Assembly: GCF_003116585.1 (NCBI RefSeq)
Contig: NZ_QEHM01000001.1
Location: forward strand, 992,001 to 1,056,000
From: Albibacillus kandeliae
GTDB taxonomy: Bacteria > Pseudomonadota > Alphaproteobacteria > Rhodobacterales > Rhodobacteraceae
Direction of reading: 5' to 3'
Length of the DNA: 64,000 nucleotides
Shown: positions 44,867 to 53,484 of the stretch, in pieces
How positions within the stretch are numbered: position 1 is the stretch's first letter
Layout: the number at the start of each line of letters is the position of its first letter
Program-made: the position numbers and the translations under genes
The notes under the pieces: model-generated
The model's input: only the letters and a program-made list of their open reading frames with translations
Database searches by the model: none
What the model was told of the DNA's origin: nothing

Positions 44867-46211
44867 GTTTCGTTGCGCCTTCCTGCCCCTCGCTCCAGTC
44901 GAATCCCTCTCCGCACAGCGCCTTGAACAGCAAGGTGGTTTCGCCGATGCGGATCAGGTTGCCATCCAGCAGTTCCTCGGTCGACAGCACCGGGCGGTTG
45001 TTCAGCCGCACGAGGTTGGCCTTGCCACCATGGCCGAGGTAGAACTTGCGGCTCTCGCTGTCATAGGCGACCGCCGCGTGGTTCTCGCGCGAGATCGCGT
45101 TATCGCCAAAGTCCAGCCGCACCCCCTGCCCGGCCCCCCGCCCGATCTGAGCCACGCCGTTCTGCAGTGCGATCGCGGCGCCGCGCCCAGGGCCCGAGAC
45201 CACGATGAGCCAGCCGACCGGGAAGGTCGGGGTGATCTGAACTTCTTCCTCGGCGACCTCCTCGACCGTTTCGGCACGCGCACCGAAGGGATCGGGCGCA
45301 CGATGTTCGGCCGGGTTGAAGCCAAGCAGGCGCGTCTTGACGCGACCGGCGCGGCGGGCAGCCCGGCCCGCTGCGGGCGCCGGCACATCCACCGGACCCG
45401 TGGCTACTGTTTCTGCACTGTCCGTGGCGAACTCGCGGCGCGGCAGCACCGGCTGGCCGCGCTCGGGCCGTGGCTGCGACAGAACGCGCGACTGCTGCGG
45501 CATGGCGCCAAAGGGGGCCTCGTCGCGGGGCGCGCGCATCTGGGCCAGCGCGGCCGCGGCGGCGGCAAGGCTCTCCTCGCGTCCCGGTTCAGCGGCTCGC
45601 GTCTCGCGCCGGTCAAAGGGCCCATCCTCCGGCTCGTCGTCCTCCTCGGCCTCCGCCAGAACCTCCTCGGCCTCTTCGAAGTCGTCCTCGGCTGCGAACG
45701 CTTCCTCTTCGAGGTCGTCGAGATCTTCCGCTTCCGCGGTCACGTCGAAGTCTTCCTCGTACTCGTCTTCGAAGTCGTCTTCGGCAGCGTCTTCCGCCGC
45801 GTCGGACCATTCCTCGGCCTCCGCGACAGGCTCATCAAGGAGCTCGTCCTCGTAGCCGTCTTCATCGTCGGTATCGTCGTCGAGGCCGTAGGCCGCAGCC
45901 GGGGCCTGCTCGCGGGCTGCCGCCAGGGCACGGACAGCAGCAAGGGCCGCCTCCTCGTCCACGTCCGGCTCGCCCGTCAGGCGCTCGCGGCGGGCCTGAT
46001 CCTGGGCGGCTCCGGGCTCCAGCACGTCGAACATGTCGAGCCCTTCGTCAGCCAGCAGGTCGTTCCCTGCCCCGCTGTCCCCGGACTTGCGCCCCGTGGA
46101 CATCAGGTCGCCGGTCAGGACGAAGGTTTTCTTCGCCTTGGCCGCGTCCGCCTGACCTCCGGACATACCCTGAGCACGCTTTTCAGAGATGATATCTCGA
46201 ATGAACTTCAT
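44850..46211 (-). CDS. FHA-domain protein with long acidic linker
   Basis: A 453-residue adaptor reading phosphothreonine marks. The C-terminal FHA domain (about 334-432) has IGR (356-358), the S374 and H378 of SRENH, and RLNNRP (402-407), the loops that grip phosphothreonine. Residues about 110-205 are extremely acidic (EEWSDAAEDAAEDDFEDEYE), almost certainly disordered. The N-terminus contains KKTFVLTGDLMSTGRKSGDS with several Ser and Thr that could be kinase sites. It lies between kinase and phosphatase with short overlaps. In type VI secretion such proteins (Fha) are switched by PpkA/PppA, but no secretion genes occur here. Confidence 0.9.
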   Translation of the reverse strand: MKFIRDIISEKRAQGMSGGQADAAKAKKTFVLTGDLMSTGRKSGDSGAGNDLLADEGLDMFDVLEPGAAQDQARRERLTGEPDVDEEAALAAVRALAAAREQAPAAAYGLDDDTDDEDGYEDELLDEPVAEAEEWSDAAEDAAEDDFEDEYEEDFDVTAEAEDLDDLEEEAFAAEDDFEEAEEVLAEAEEDDEPEDGPFDRRETRAAEPGREESLAAAAAALAQMRAPRDEAPFGAMPQQSRVLSQPRPERGQPVLPRREFATDSAETVATGPVDVPAPAAGRAARRAGRVKTRLLGFNPAEHRAPDPFGARAETVEEVAEEEVQITPTFPVGWLIVVSGPGRGAAIALQNGVAQIGRGAGQGVRLDFGDNAISRENHAAVAYDSESRKFYLGHGGKANLVRLNNRPVLSTEELLDGNLIRIGETTLLFKALCGEGFDWSEGQEGATKHVSFG

Positions 46212-47578
46212 GTCTGGTTCCTTACGTTCTGGAGGATCGTCTGCGACTGGGTTTTGCGCCCCGGCAGGCAGGCCGAGATCAGGCGGTTGAGGCTCAGCCC
46301 GCCACCGCCCTGCGCCGCTTCAGCCTCGTGTTCCGCAGTGTCCGGTTCCGGCTCCGCGGCTGCCTTGGCACGCTTCTTGGGCATGAGATGCATTCGCTTG
46401 GGCGACTTGCCGTCACTGTGCTCCCGCATCCATGCATCGATGTCGGGCACGGGATTCCCGAAGATGTCGACGAGTTGCTTGGGCCCCTCGTCCTGTGCCT
46501 CGTCGACCATCCGGCCGCGCCGGCGCTTGCGCTTGGACTGCTGCTGCGCCGCATCGCCGGGCATGCCCTGATGCACGTGCTGGTTGGTATCCTCGACCAG
46601 GCGCGAGATGACGCGGGTCAAATCGCCCTCCTCGATCACCACATCGGGCATGGTGGTCGCGGCGAACTGGTTCAGCAGGTCCAGCCACTCGGCCGCAGTA
46701 GCGATCCGGTCGCGCGCCAGCAGCTCCAGCGCCCGGTCGATCGACGCGAGAATACGACGGTCATAGGCCCAGTCGCCGCCATCCAGCGGCTTGTACGGAT
46801 CGGGCTGCCCCGAGGCCACGGCCACCACGCGGTCCTGGCTGTTCGGGGGCGCCTCGCCCGTGATCAGGTGATAAAAGGTCGCCCCCAGCGAGTAGAGATC
46901 GCTCGACGCATCCTGCAGCATGTCGGTCAGGTAGAACTCGTGCGGCGAATACCCGTCCTTCACCGCCAGCAGCGCCGACAGGGCGCGGTTCTCCTTGCCC
47001 GCCTGCTCGCGCGCGGCGCCAAAGTCGATCAGCGTCAGATGGTTGTTCTCGCCGAGCAGGAAGTTGTCCGGCGAGATATCGCGGTGCAGGATCCCGAGCT
47101 CGTGAATATAGCGGATCGCGATCAGGGCGTCGCGCAGCGCCTTCACCACCACCGGCGGCGTCAGCCGCGCGGGCGCGGTATCGATGATGCTCAGCAGATC
47201 CTCGCCATTGACCGCCTCCATCGCCATGTAGGCCGAGTTGTTCTCTTCGAACACCTGATGGACCTTGACGATGTTGGGGTGATCCAGCTTGGCCAGACGG
47301 CGCGCCTCGCGCACGAAATGACGGCGGATCGAGAGGTACTTGTCGGCCACCTCGGCGCTCAGCGGCTGGATGTCGCCCTTGACCCGGCAGCACAGTGCGC
47401 CGGGAAAGCACTCCTTGATCACGTAACGCCGATCCAGCGAATCCCGCGCCAGATAGGTGATGCCAAAGCCGCCCCTGACCAGGTATTCCTCGATCAGGTA
47501 CTGGCCACGCAGCAGCGACGAGCCGGAGGGGAGTTCGTCTCCCTTGTCGGGGCGGTCCACGGTACCATTGTCAAACAA
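46208..47578 (-). CDS. Hanks-type Ser/Thr protein kinase
   Basis: A 456-residue soluble kinase. The catalytic domain (about 25-310) is complete: glycine loop VRGGFG (34-39), K55 (YVIKE), helix-C E91, HRDISPDN with D167 and N172, DFG 185-187 and an activation segment AVKDGYSPHEFY. The C-terminal 140 residues are low in complexity: a basic stretch SKRKRRRGR, then LVDIFGNPVPDIDAWMREHS and an acidic/basic tail. There is no membrane helix or extracellular sensor. It starts with TTG (47576-47578); the in-frame stop just upstream leaves no ATG. First gene of the eight-gene run, overlapping the FHA gene by 4 bases. Confidence 0.93.
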   Translation of the reverse strand: MFDNGTVDRPDKGDELPSGSSLLRGQYLIEEYLVRGGFGITYLARDSLDRRYVIKECFPGALCCRVKGDIQPLSAEVADKYLSIRRHFVREARRLAKLDHPNIVKVHQVFEENNSAYMAMEAVNGEDLLSIIDTAPARLTPPVVVKALRDALIAIRYIHELGILHRDISPDNFLLGENNHLTLIDFGAAREQAGKENRALSALLAVKDGYSPHEFYLTDMLQDASSDLYSLGATFYHLITGEAPPNSQDRVVAVASGQPDPYKPLDGGDWAYDRRILASIDRALELLARDRIATAAEWLDLLNQFAATTMPDVVIEEGDLTRVISRLVEDTNQHVHQGMPGDAAQQQSKRKRRRGRMVDEAQDEGPKQLVDIFGNPVPDIDAWMREHSDGKSPKRMHLMPKKRAKAAAEPEPDTAEHEAEAAQGGGGLSLNRLISACLPGRKTQSQTILQNVRNQT

Positions 47579-48076
47579 AGCGGGCAGCCTTCATTACCGA
47601 ACGATTCAATTCTTCCGGTGCGATCCCCGAGCTGGAACGGAACTGGCTCTGGCAGACCGGATCACCGGCAGCGCGAGCATGCGGGCAGATTGTGTTCAGA
47701 TCGTGGTTCAAAATGGCCAATCGGGTGGCCGCGCGGATCTGCGCTCCCGGGGGCGCTGGGGTTTCCCCCCGATTGTCTCCACCGCGGAGACCATGGGACC
47801 CCGGACCGTTGCCGTATCAGCGACGCCCGGAGGTCAACCCTGTGATTGCCACACCCGCTGGAAACGCGTAAAATTTAATCGCGAGACGGATTTCCTGACG
47901 TCGGCTGGCTGCAGAATCGTAATGAAAAGAACGGGAAAGAGCCGCCCCGGCAGGCCGAAGAAATCGAGCGGAATTAATGAAAAAACAGGACAACGACGAA
48001 AAAACGCCACTTTTTGGGCCCATTCTGCCGATAGCCATCAAACACGGCATGTGAATCTGTCAGTGGAGATTGTACG
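47579..48076. other. Divergent promoter region, no gene accepted
   Basis: About 500 bases between the kinase (leftward) and the response regulator (rightward), expected to hold both promoters. The right half (47870-48050) is rich in A. A short basic frame (47922-48080) is open but lacks a ribosome site and overlaps the regulator start, so it is not called. No obvious repeat or RNA gene is seen. Confidence 0.5.
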
Positions 48077-49198
48077 GTGAACGCAGAAAATTCGATAGAC
48101 AGCAGCACGCAGGAAAAGCTGTCGCGGCGCTCCAGGCTTCAGGAAGAGTTGCGTGTTCTCGCCGTCGATGACGACCATAACATTCTGCAGCTTCTGAAGA
48201 CCGCTCTTTCGGCCTTCCACTTCAATATCACCATCGCGGACTCCGGCGCCAACGCGCTGAAGATGATCGAGAAAGCGGACAAGCCGTTCGACTGCTTCCT
48301 GCTCGACATCCAGATGCCCGCGATGAACGGCATCATGCTGTGCAAGGAGATCCGCAAGATCGCCGAGTACAAGCAATCGCCGATCCTCATGCTGACCGCC
48401 ATGTCCGACCGCGAGTATGTCGACCTCGCCTTCGTGGCCGGCGCCACCGACTATGTCACCAAGCCGTTCGACTTCCTCGAACTGCGCAGCCGCATGTCGG
48501 CCGCTCAGCGCCTGGTGCAGGAACGCCGCATCGCCGAGGCCAACGGCGCGCGCAAATCGACCGGCGTCAAGCGTCAGAAATTCCCGCTGGACGAAGCCAT
48601 TGCCATCGAAGGCATCGAGCGCGTCCTGCGCAACACCGAGTTCGACAACTACATCATGCAGCTCTCGCAGGGCCGCCTGTTCAACACCCACGCCGTCGCG
48701 GTCAAGCTGGCCGACGCAGCGCGGATGCACAAGCGCCTGACCCCCGAGAACTTCGAGGGCCTGCTGCACGACATCGCGTCGAGCATGACCGGCCTGACCA
48801 AGAAAACCGGCGACATCGTTTCCTACCGCGGTGACGGCGTGTTCCTGATGGTCCGTCATGGCCGTTTCGGAACCGACCAGGCCGAGCTGGAGATGGCGCT
48901 GAACCGCACTCTGCTCAGCCATCTGAGCGAGCGCAACGCCGAGTTCGAGGCCCAGGTCATCGTCGGCGACAGCGTGTCGCTCCGCTCGCTGTCCAAATCC
49001 GGGTCGCTGATGTCGGTCAACCGCGCCATCGAGGCCGTGGAACTGCGCGAGGAAGTCATGCGCGAACAGCAGGCTGCCCCGCGTCGGTTGCTTAACGGCC
49101 CGACCGTGACCGCCGAACAGGAAATGGTGCGCAAGAAAGCCTACCAGAACGTCCTGCGCGACCTGTTCCGCGACGAACCCTCGCTGCGCAACGAATAG
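48077..49198 (+). CDS. Response regulator with degenerate GGDEF-like C-terminal domain
   Basis: A 373-residue protein starting at GTG 48077 with GGAG nine bases upstream. Receiver domain about 24-145: D31-D33 pocket, phosphorylated D77 (FLLDIQMP), T107 and K129 (YVTKPFD). The C-terminal half (about 170-355) has the layout of a nucleotide cyclase: ENFEGLLHDIASSMTGLTKK and then DIVSYRGDGVFLMV, where RGDGVF (251-256) replaces GGDEF. Diguanylate cyclase activity is unlikely, but ligand binding or dimer output is possible. The membrane kinase 200 bases downstream is the probable partner. It has no DNA-binding domain. Confidence 0.85.
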   Translation: MNAENSIDSSTQEKLSRRSRLQEELRVLAVDDDHNILQLLKTALSAFHFNITIADSGANALKMIEKADKPFDCFLLDIQMPAMNGIMLCKEIRKIAEYKQSPILMLTAMSDREYVDLAFVAGATDYVTKPFDFLELRSRMSAAQRLVQERRIAEANGARKSTGVKRQKFPLDEAIAIEGIERVLRNTEFDNYIMQLSQGRLFNTHAVAVKLADAARMHKRLTPENFEGLLHDIASSMTGLTKKTGDIVSYRGDGVFLMVRHGRFGTDQAELEMALNRTLLSHLSERNAEFEAQVIVGDSVSLRSLSKSGSLMSVNRAIEAVELREEVMREQQAAPRRLLNGPTVTAEQEMVRKKAYQNVLRDLFRDEPSLRNE

Positions 49199-49244
49199 TC
49201 CTCCCGGACTCGCACCGCGCCCCCTTTTCCGAGAAAACTCAGGC

Positions 49245-49266
49245 GCGGCGACCCAAGTGTCGCCGC
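49245..49266 (+). terminator. Hairpin after the response regulator
   Basis: GCGGCGAC (49245-49252) pairs with GTCGCCGC (49259-49266) around CCAAGT. It lies 46 bases after the stop and has no close T-run. Attenuator or terminator candidate in the 200-base gap before the kinase gene. Confidence 0.5.
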
Positions 49267-49398
49267 CCGCTGATATTTAGCAACAATCACGCACCAAGAT
49301 TTTTTTATCCGGCCCCCGAATTGTCACTGTTTGCCCCAAAGGCTAACAATTTCGAGGAATAGTCCTCAATTCAATATAACAACGCGAGTCGAGCAAGA

Positions 49399-50778
49399 AT
49401 GTCCGCATCCGAGGAAATGGGCACCCAGCCAGAGGTAGCTTACCCGCAGTCGCGGGCCGAGGGGCAGATACGTGACTATTTTCAAGCCACTACCGGTCTG
49501 ATCTGGCAACGGCAGGCGATCTTCTTCTCCGCCACCGTGCTGACCATGTTCTACTTCGACCCGATCAAGCAGCTGGCCTGCTATGCTGCGGTCCTGTTCA
49601 ACGAACTGATCGACCTGCTGCTCTGCCGCAAGGTCAACAACGAGACCTCGATCGACGGTCGCAAGGCACGGCACTACGTCTTCTGGATTCTGATCAACAC
49701 GATCCTCAGCGCCGCCTCGATCTCGCTCTTCGTGCTGATCATCGCGCTGCAACAAGGCGCTGGCGGACACTTCACGCCGCTGTTCTTCCTCTTCGCCGCC
49801 GCGCTCTTCGCGGCAATGAACAACCACCAGATCGTGCCCGTCCTCGTGGTACGCCTGCTGATCTACGCGGCGACCTTCTTTGCCATCGTCCTGATGGACA
49901 TCTTCCGCGAACGTCCGCCGCTGACCTCCGAGCTCTGGCTGCACTTCTTCACGGTGGTCTTCGTCCTCTATTTCATCATCGACTGCTCCTTCGTCTTCCT
50001 CAACTTCTACCGCAAGAACGTCCGCCAACTCGAGGAATTGCGCGAGGAACATGAACGCACCAAGATCGCCTACCGGGCCAAGTCCCAGTTCGTCGCGGTG
50101 GTCAGCCACGAGCTTCGGACCCCGCTGACATCGATCAAGGGCTCGCTCGACCTGATCAATTCCGGCATCCTTGGCCCGGTCCCGGACAAGATGATGCCGA
50201 TCCTCAAGATCGCGGGCAAGAACAGCGCCCGGCTTGCCGACCTCATCAACGACATCCTCGACCTGCAGAAGATCGAGGCCGGCGAGGTCGCCTATCGCTT
50301 TGCTCCCATCGACGTGAAAATGCTGATCACCGAGGCTGTGGATGCGAACCGTGGCTACGCCGAGGCGATGAAGATCGGGCTGGAAGAACTCTCGCCCGAT
50401 GGCAACACCCCGATGATCCTGGGCGACGAGAAGCGCCTGATGCAGGTGATGTCCAACATGATCTCGAACGCCCTCAAGTTCTCCAAGGAAGGCGGCACCG
50501 TCACGGTCAGCTTCCGCGAGGAAGGTGAGAAGGTCCGCATCATGGTGAAGGACCGCGGCGTTGGCATCCCCGAGGACTCGCACGAGAAGGTGTTCGGCAA
50601 GTTCACCCAGGTGGACTCCACCGACCAGCGCGAGGTCGGCGGCACCGGTCTGGGCATGAACATCTCCAAGCAGATCGTCGAGCACCACAACGGTTCGATC
50701 GACTACGTGAGTAAGCTTGGCGAAGGCACGACCTTCTTCATCGACCTCGATATCTGGGATCAGGCCGAGGCCGCCTGA
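49399..50778 (+). CDS. Membrane-bound sensor histidine kinase
   Basis: A 459-residue kinase with about five or six membrane helices in the first 205 residues (for example 95-118 ILINTILSAASISLFVLIIA, 127-141, 147-168, 180-203) and almost no periplasmic loops, so it probably senses a membrane or hydrophobic signal. H237 (FVAVVSHELRTPLTSIKGSL) is the phospho-acceptor. The ATPase boxes are MISNALKFS, KDRGVGIPE and GGTGLGMNISK. It sits between the response regulator and the LuxI-type gene, all three in one direction. The three may sense and answer a cell-density signal. Confidence 0.9.
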   Translation: MSASEEMGTQPEVAYPQSRAEGQIRDYFQATTGLIWQRQAIFFSATVLTMFYFDPIKQLACYAAVLFNELIDLLLCRKVNNETSIDGRKARHYVFWILINTILSAASISLFVLIIALQQGAGGHFTPLFFLFAAALFAAMNNHQIVPVLVVRLLIYAATFFAIVLMDIFRERPPLTSELWLHFFTVVFVLYFIIDCSFVFLNFYRKNVRQLEELREEHERTKIAYRAKSQFVAVVSHELRTPLTSIKGSLDLINSGILGPVPDKMMPILKIAGKNSARLADLINDILDLQKIEAGEVAYRFAPIDVKMLITEAVDANRGYAEAMKIGLEELSPDGNTPMILGDEKRLMQVMSNMISNALKFSKEGGTVTVSFREEGEKVRIMVKDRGVGIPEDSHEKVFGKFTQVDSTDQREVGGTGLGMNISKQIVEHHNGSIDYVSKLGEGTTFFIDLDIWDQAEAA

Positions 50779-50852
50779 TCTCTTAACTCTTTCAGAATTC
50801 CCGGGGATCAATACTCCGACTAATTCATGAGCAACTTTGTCGGCTAATCTTT

Positions 50853-50882
50853 ACATATCTTTACGTTTACGTAAGGTTATGT
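50853..50882. promoter_or_regulatory. 30-base dyad upstream of the LuxI-family gene, possible lux box
   Basis: TTACGT (50861-50866) and ACGTAA (50869-50874) form a perfect inverted repeat around TT. The outer arms ACATATCT (50853-50860) and GGTTATGT (50875-50882) extend the symmetry in six of eight pairs. CATAAT (50895-50900) downstream could be a -10 element, which would place the dyad centre near -40, where LuxR-type activators bind. No luxR gene is in the window. Confidence 0.55.
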
Positions 50883-50979
50883 GTGTCGAAAATGCATAAT
50901 CCCCGAATTCAATAGAAAAAAACTGGACGCAAGGCCGGGGAAGTCGCTATTCCTGCAAGAAAAATATACTGAGGCAGGA

Positions 50980-51807
50980 ATGAAACACACGCGCGACACC
51001 GTCGCAGGAGAGCCGGCGCATTCCGCTGTTTCGGAATTGTCACCGCTCGCCAGACCGGCAAATCTGAAGCCGGTTCAGGCGCAATCTCCTGGTGCAAACG
51101 GGCCCGGACTTTCGGGTGCCGCCGCAGAGCAAGCCGTTGCAACGCCCCGTCTGGTCACCTTGCCGCGCCCCCATGTTCCGGGCGGCCTCAAGGTCAGCAC
51201 GCTGTCCTATCTCAACATGCATGAATTCGGCGACCTGCTGTCGAAATCCATGATGGTGCGCAAGCAGGTCTTCATCGATACGCTCGAATGGGATCTGCCG
51301 AACGTCGACAACATGGAGTTCGACCAGTACGACACGCCGATGTGCCGCTGGATCATCGTCCACGAGTTCGGCGAAGTGCTGGCCGGGATCAGGTTGGTGC
51401 CCACCACCGCCGTCTGTGGCACATATTCCTACATGCTCCGCGATGGCCAGCTTGGGCTGCTCAAGGATTTCCCGACCGACATCATGTTCTTCGAGGCCCC
51501 GGTCACCGAGAACATCTGGGAGGCATCGCGGCTGTTCATCGCCGAGGACGTACCGGCCCAGCACCGCAGCCAGGTCCAGTCGCTGCTGATGCGCGAGATG
51601 ATCCTCGCCGCCGCCGACGAAGGCGCCAAGCACGTCATCGGCATCGTTCCGGCGGTGTGGTCGCGCTGGCTCCGCCGCCTCGGTCTCTACGCCGTTCCGA
51701 TCGGTCCGCGCTTTACCATTGGCCGCATTTCCAGCCAGGCCGCGCTGTTCAGCGTCGCCGACCAGCTCGACTGGGCCCTCGGTAAAACCGACACGCCGGC
51801 CAGCTGA
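50980..51807 (+). CDS. LuxI-family acyl-homoserine-lactone synthase
   Basis: A 275-residue autoinducer synthase, expected to join S-adenosylmethionine and an acyl-carrier thioester into an acyl-homoserine lactone. The conserved set is present: R94, F98 and W104 (MVRKQVFIDTLEWDLP), E113, D115 and D118 (EFDQYD), R138 (AGIRLVPTT), and E181 and R184 (WEASRLF). Residues 1-70 are an extra, Pro/Ala-rich, probably disordered N-terminal extension absent from typical 200-residue LuxI proteins. Start at ATG 50980, directly after GAGGCAGGA. Preceded by a dyad that may be a lux box and by a two-component pair instead of luxR. Confidence 0.9.
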   Translation: MKHTRDTVAGEPAHSAVSELSPLARPANLKPVQAQSPGANGPGLSGAAAEQAVATPRLVTLPRPHVPGGLKVSTLSYLNMHEFGDLLSKSMMVRKQVFIDTLEWDLPNVDNMEFDQYDTPMCRWIIVHEFGEVLAGIRLVPTTAVCGTYSYMLRDGQLGLLKDFPTDIMFFEAPVTENIWEASRLFIAEDVPAQHRSQVQSLLMREMILAAADEGAKHVIGIVPAVWSRWLRRLGLYAVPIGPRFTIGRISSQAALFSVADQLDWALGKTDTPAS

Positions 51808-51820
51808 CCAATAGACAGAC

Positions 51821-51850
51821 GCGGCCCCTGGCCGCGGCCTCACATTTTTG
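51821..51850 (+). terminator. Terminator after the LuxI-family gene
   Basis: GCGGCC-CCT-GGCCGC (51821-51835) followed by GGCCTCACATTTTTG. The T-run comes nine bases after the stem. A second small hairpin, GCCTCT-TACG-AGAGGC, lies at 51860-51875. Confidence 0.6.
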
Positions 51851-51875
51851 TGACAGTACGCCTCTTACGAGAGGC

Positions 51876-52144
51876 TTGCGCTGTCCGCCCCCTAACTCTT
51901 CAAATCAAAACAACAAATCACGTTCCGGGCCATCGCGCCCGGGCCAATTCCATGCCCTTGCTCGGCGCGACATGAATTCCGATCTATTAACTCAGGATTG
52001 ACGAAGCCGAGTTCTTTGGTCAGGTAATACCACAATGAGTCCGGTTGCGCCCCTGCACGCCTGTTTCGTGCCCTCCGCGCCAAGGACGGACCCGCACCAG
52101 AGCGGGAAAGATACAAGACGAAAACGCCGAAAGGACCTCGACGT
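51876..52144 (+). other. Leader region of the iron gene cluster, no gene seen
   Basis: About 270 bases before the first imelysin gene. It probably holds the cluster promoter. I looked for a Fur, Irr (ICE) or RirA type operator and did not find a convincing one. GAAAGGACC supplies the ribosome site just before ATG 52145. Confidence 0.5.
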
Positions 52145-53404
<1,260 letters not shown>

Positions 53405-53422
53405 CCGGCCGCTGAACCCCGG

Positions 53423-53452
53423 CACCGGTCGCCACTCCCCGGCGGTCCGGTG
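53423..53452 (+). terminator. Hairpin between imelysin and porin genes
   Basis: CACCGG (53423-53428) pairs with CCGGTG (53447-53452), and inside it CGCC pairs with GGCG. There is no T-run, so it may lower read-through or protect the upstream message rather than stop transcription. Confidence 0.45.
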
Positions 53453-53484
53453 ACCTCTCCTCCCTCCATGGACAACCAACAAGA

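Noticed and set aside
38327-47578. Type VI secretion regulatory locus
   Set aside because: Kinase, FHA and PP2C genes are shared with such loci, but no Tss, Hcp, VgrG or ClpV gene occurs on either side within the window.
47922-48080. Short basic open frame (52 codons, starting MKRTGKSRPGRPKK) upstream of the response regulator
   Set aside because: No ribosome site, A-rich composition typical of a promoter leader, and its end overlaps the regulator's own start. Possible but unsupported.
51876-52144. Fur, Irr or RirA operator before the iron cluster
   Set aside because: No stretch with a convincing match to the Fur dyad, the Irr TTTAGAA...TTCTAAA type box or the RirA TGA-N9-TCA box could be picked out by eye.
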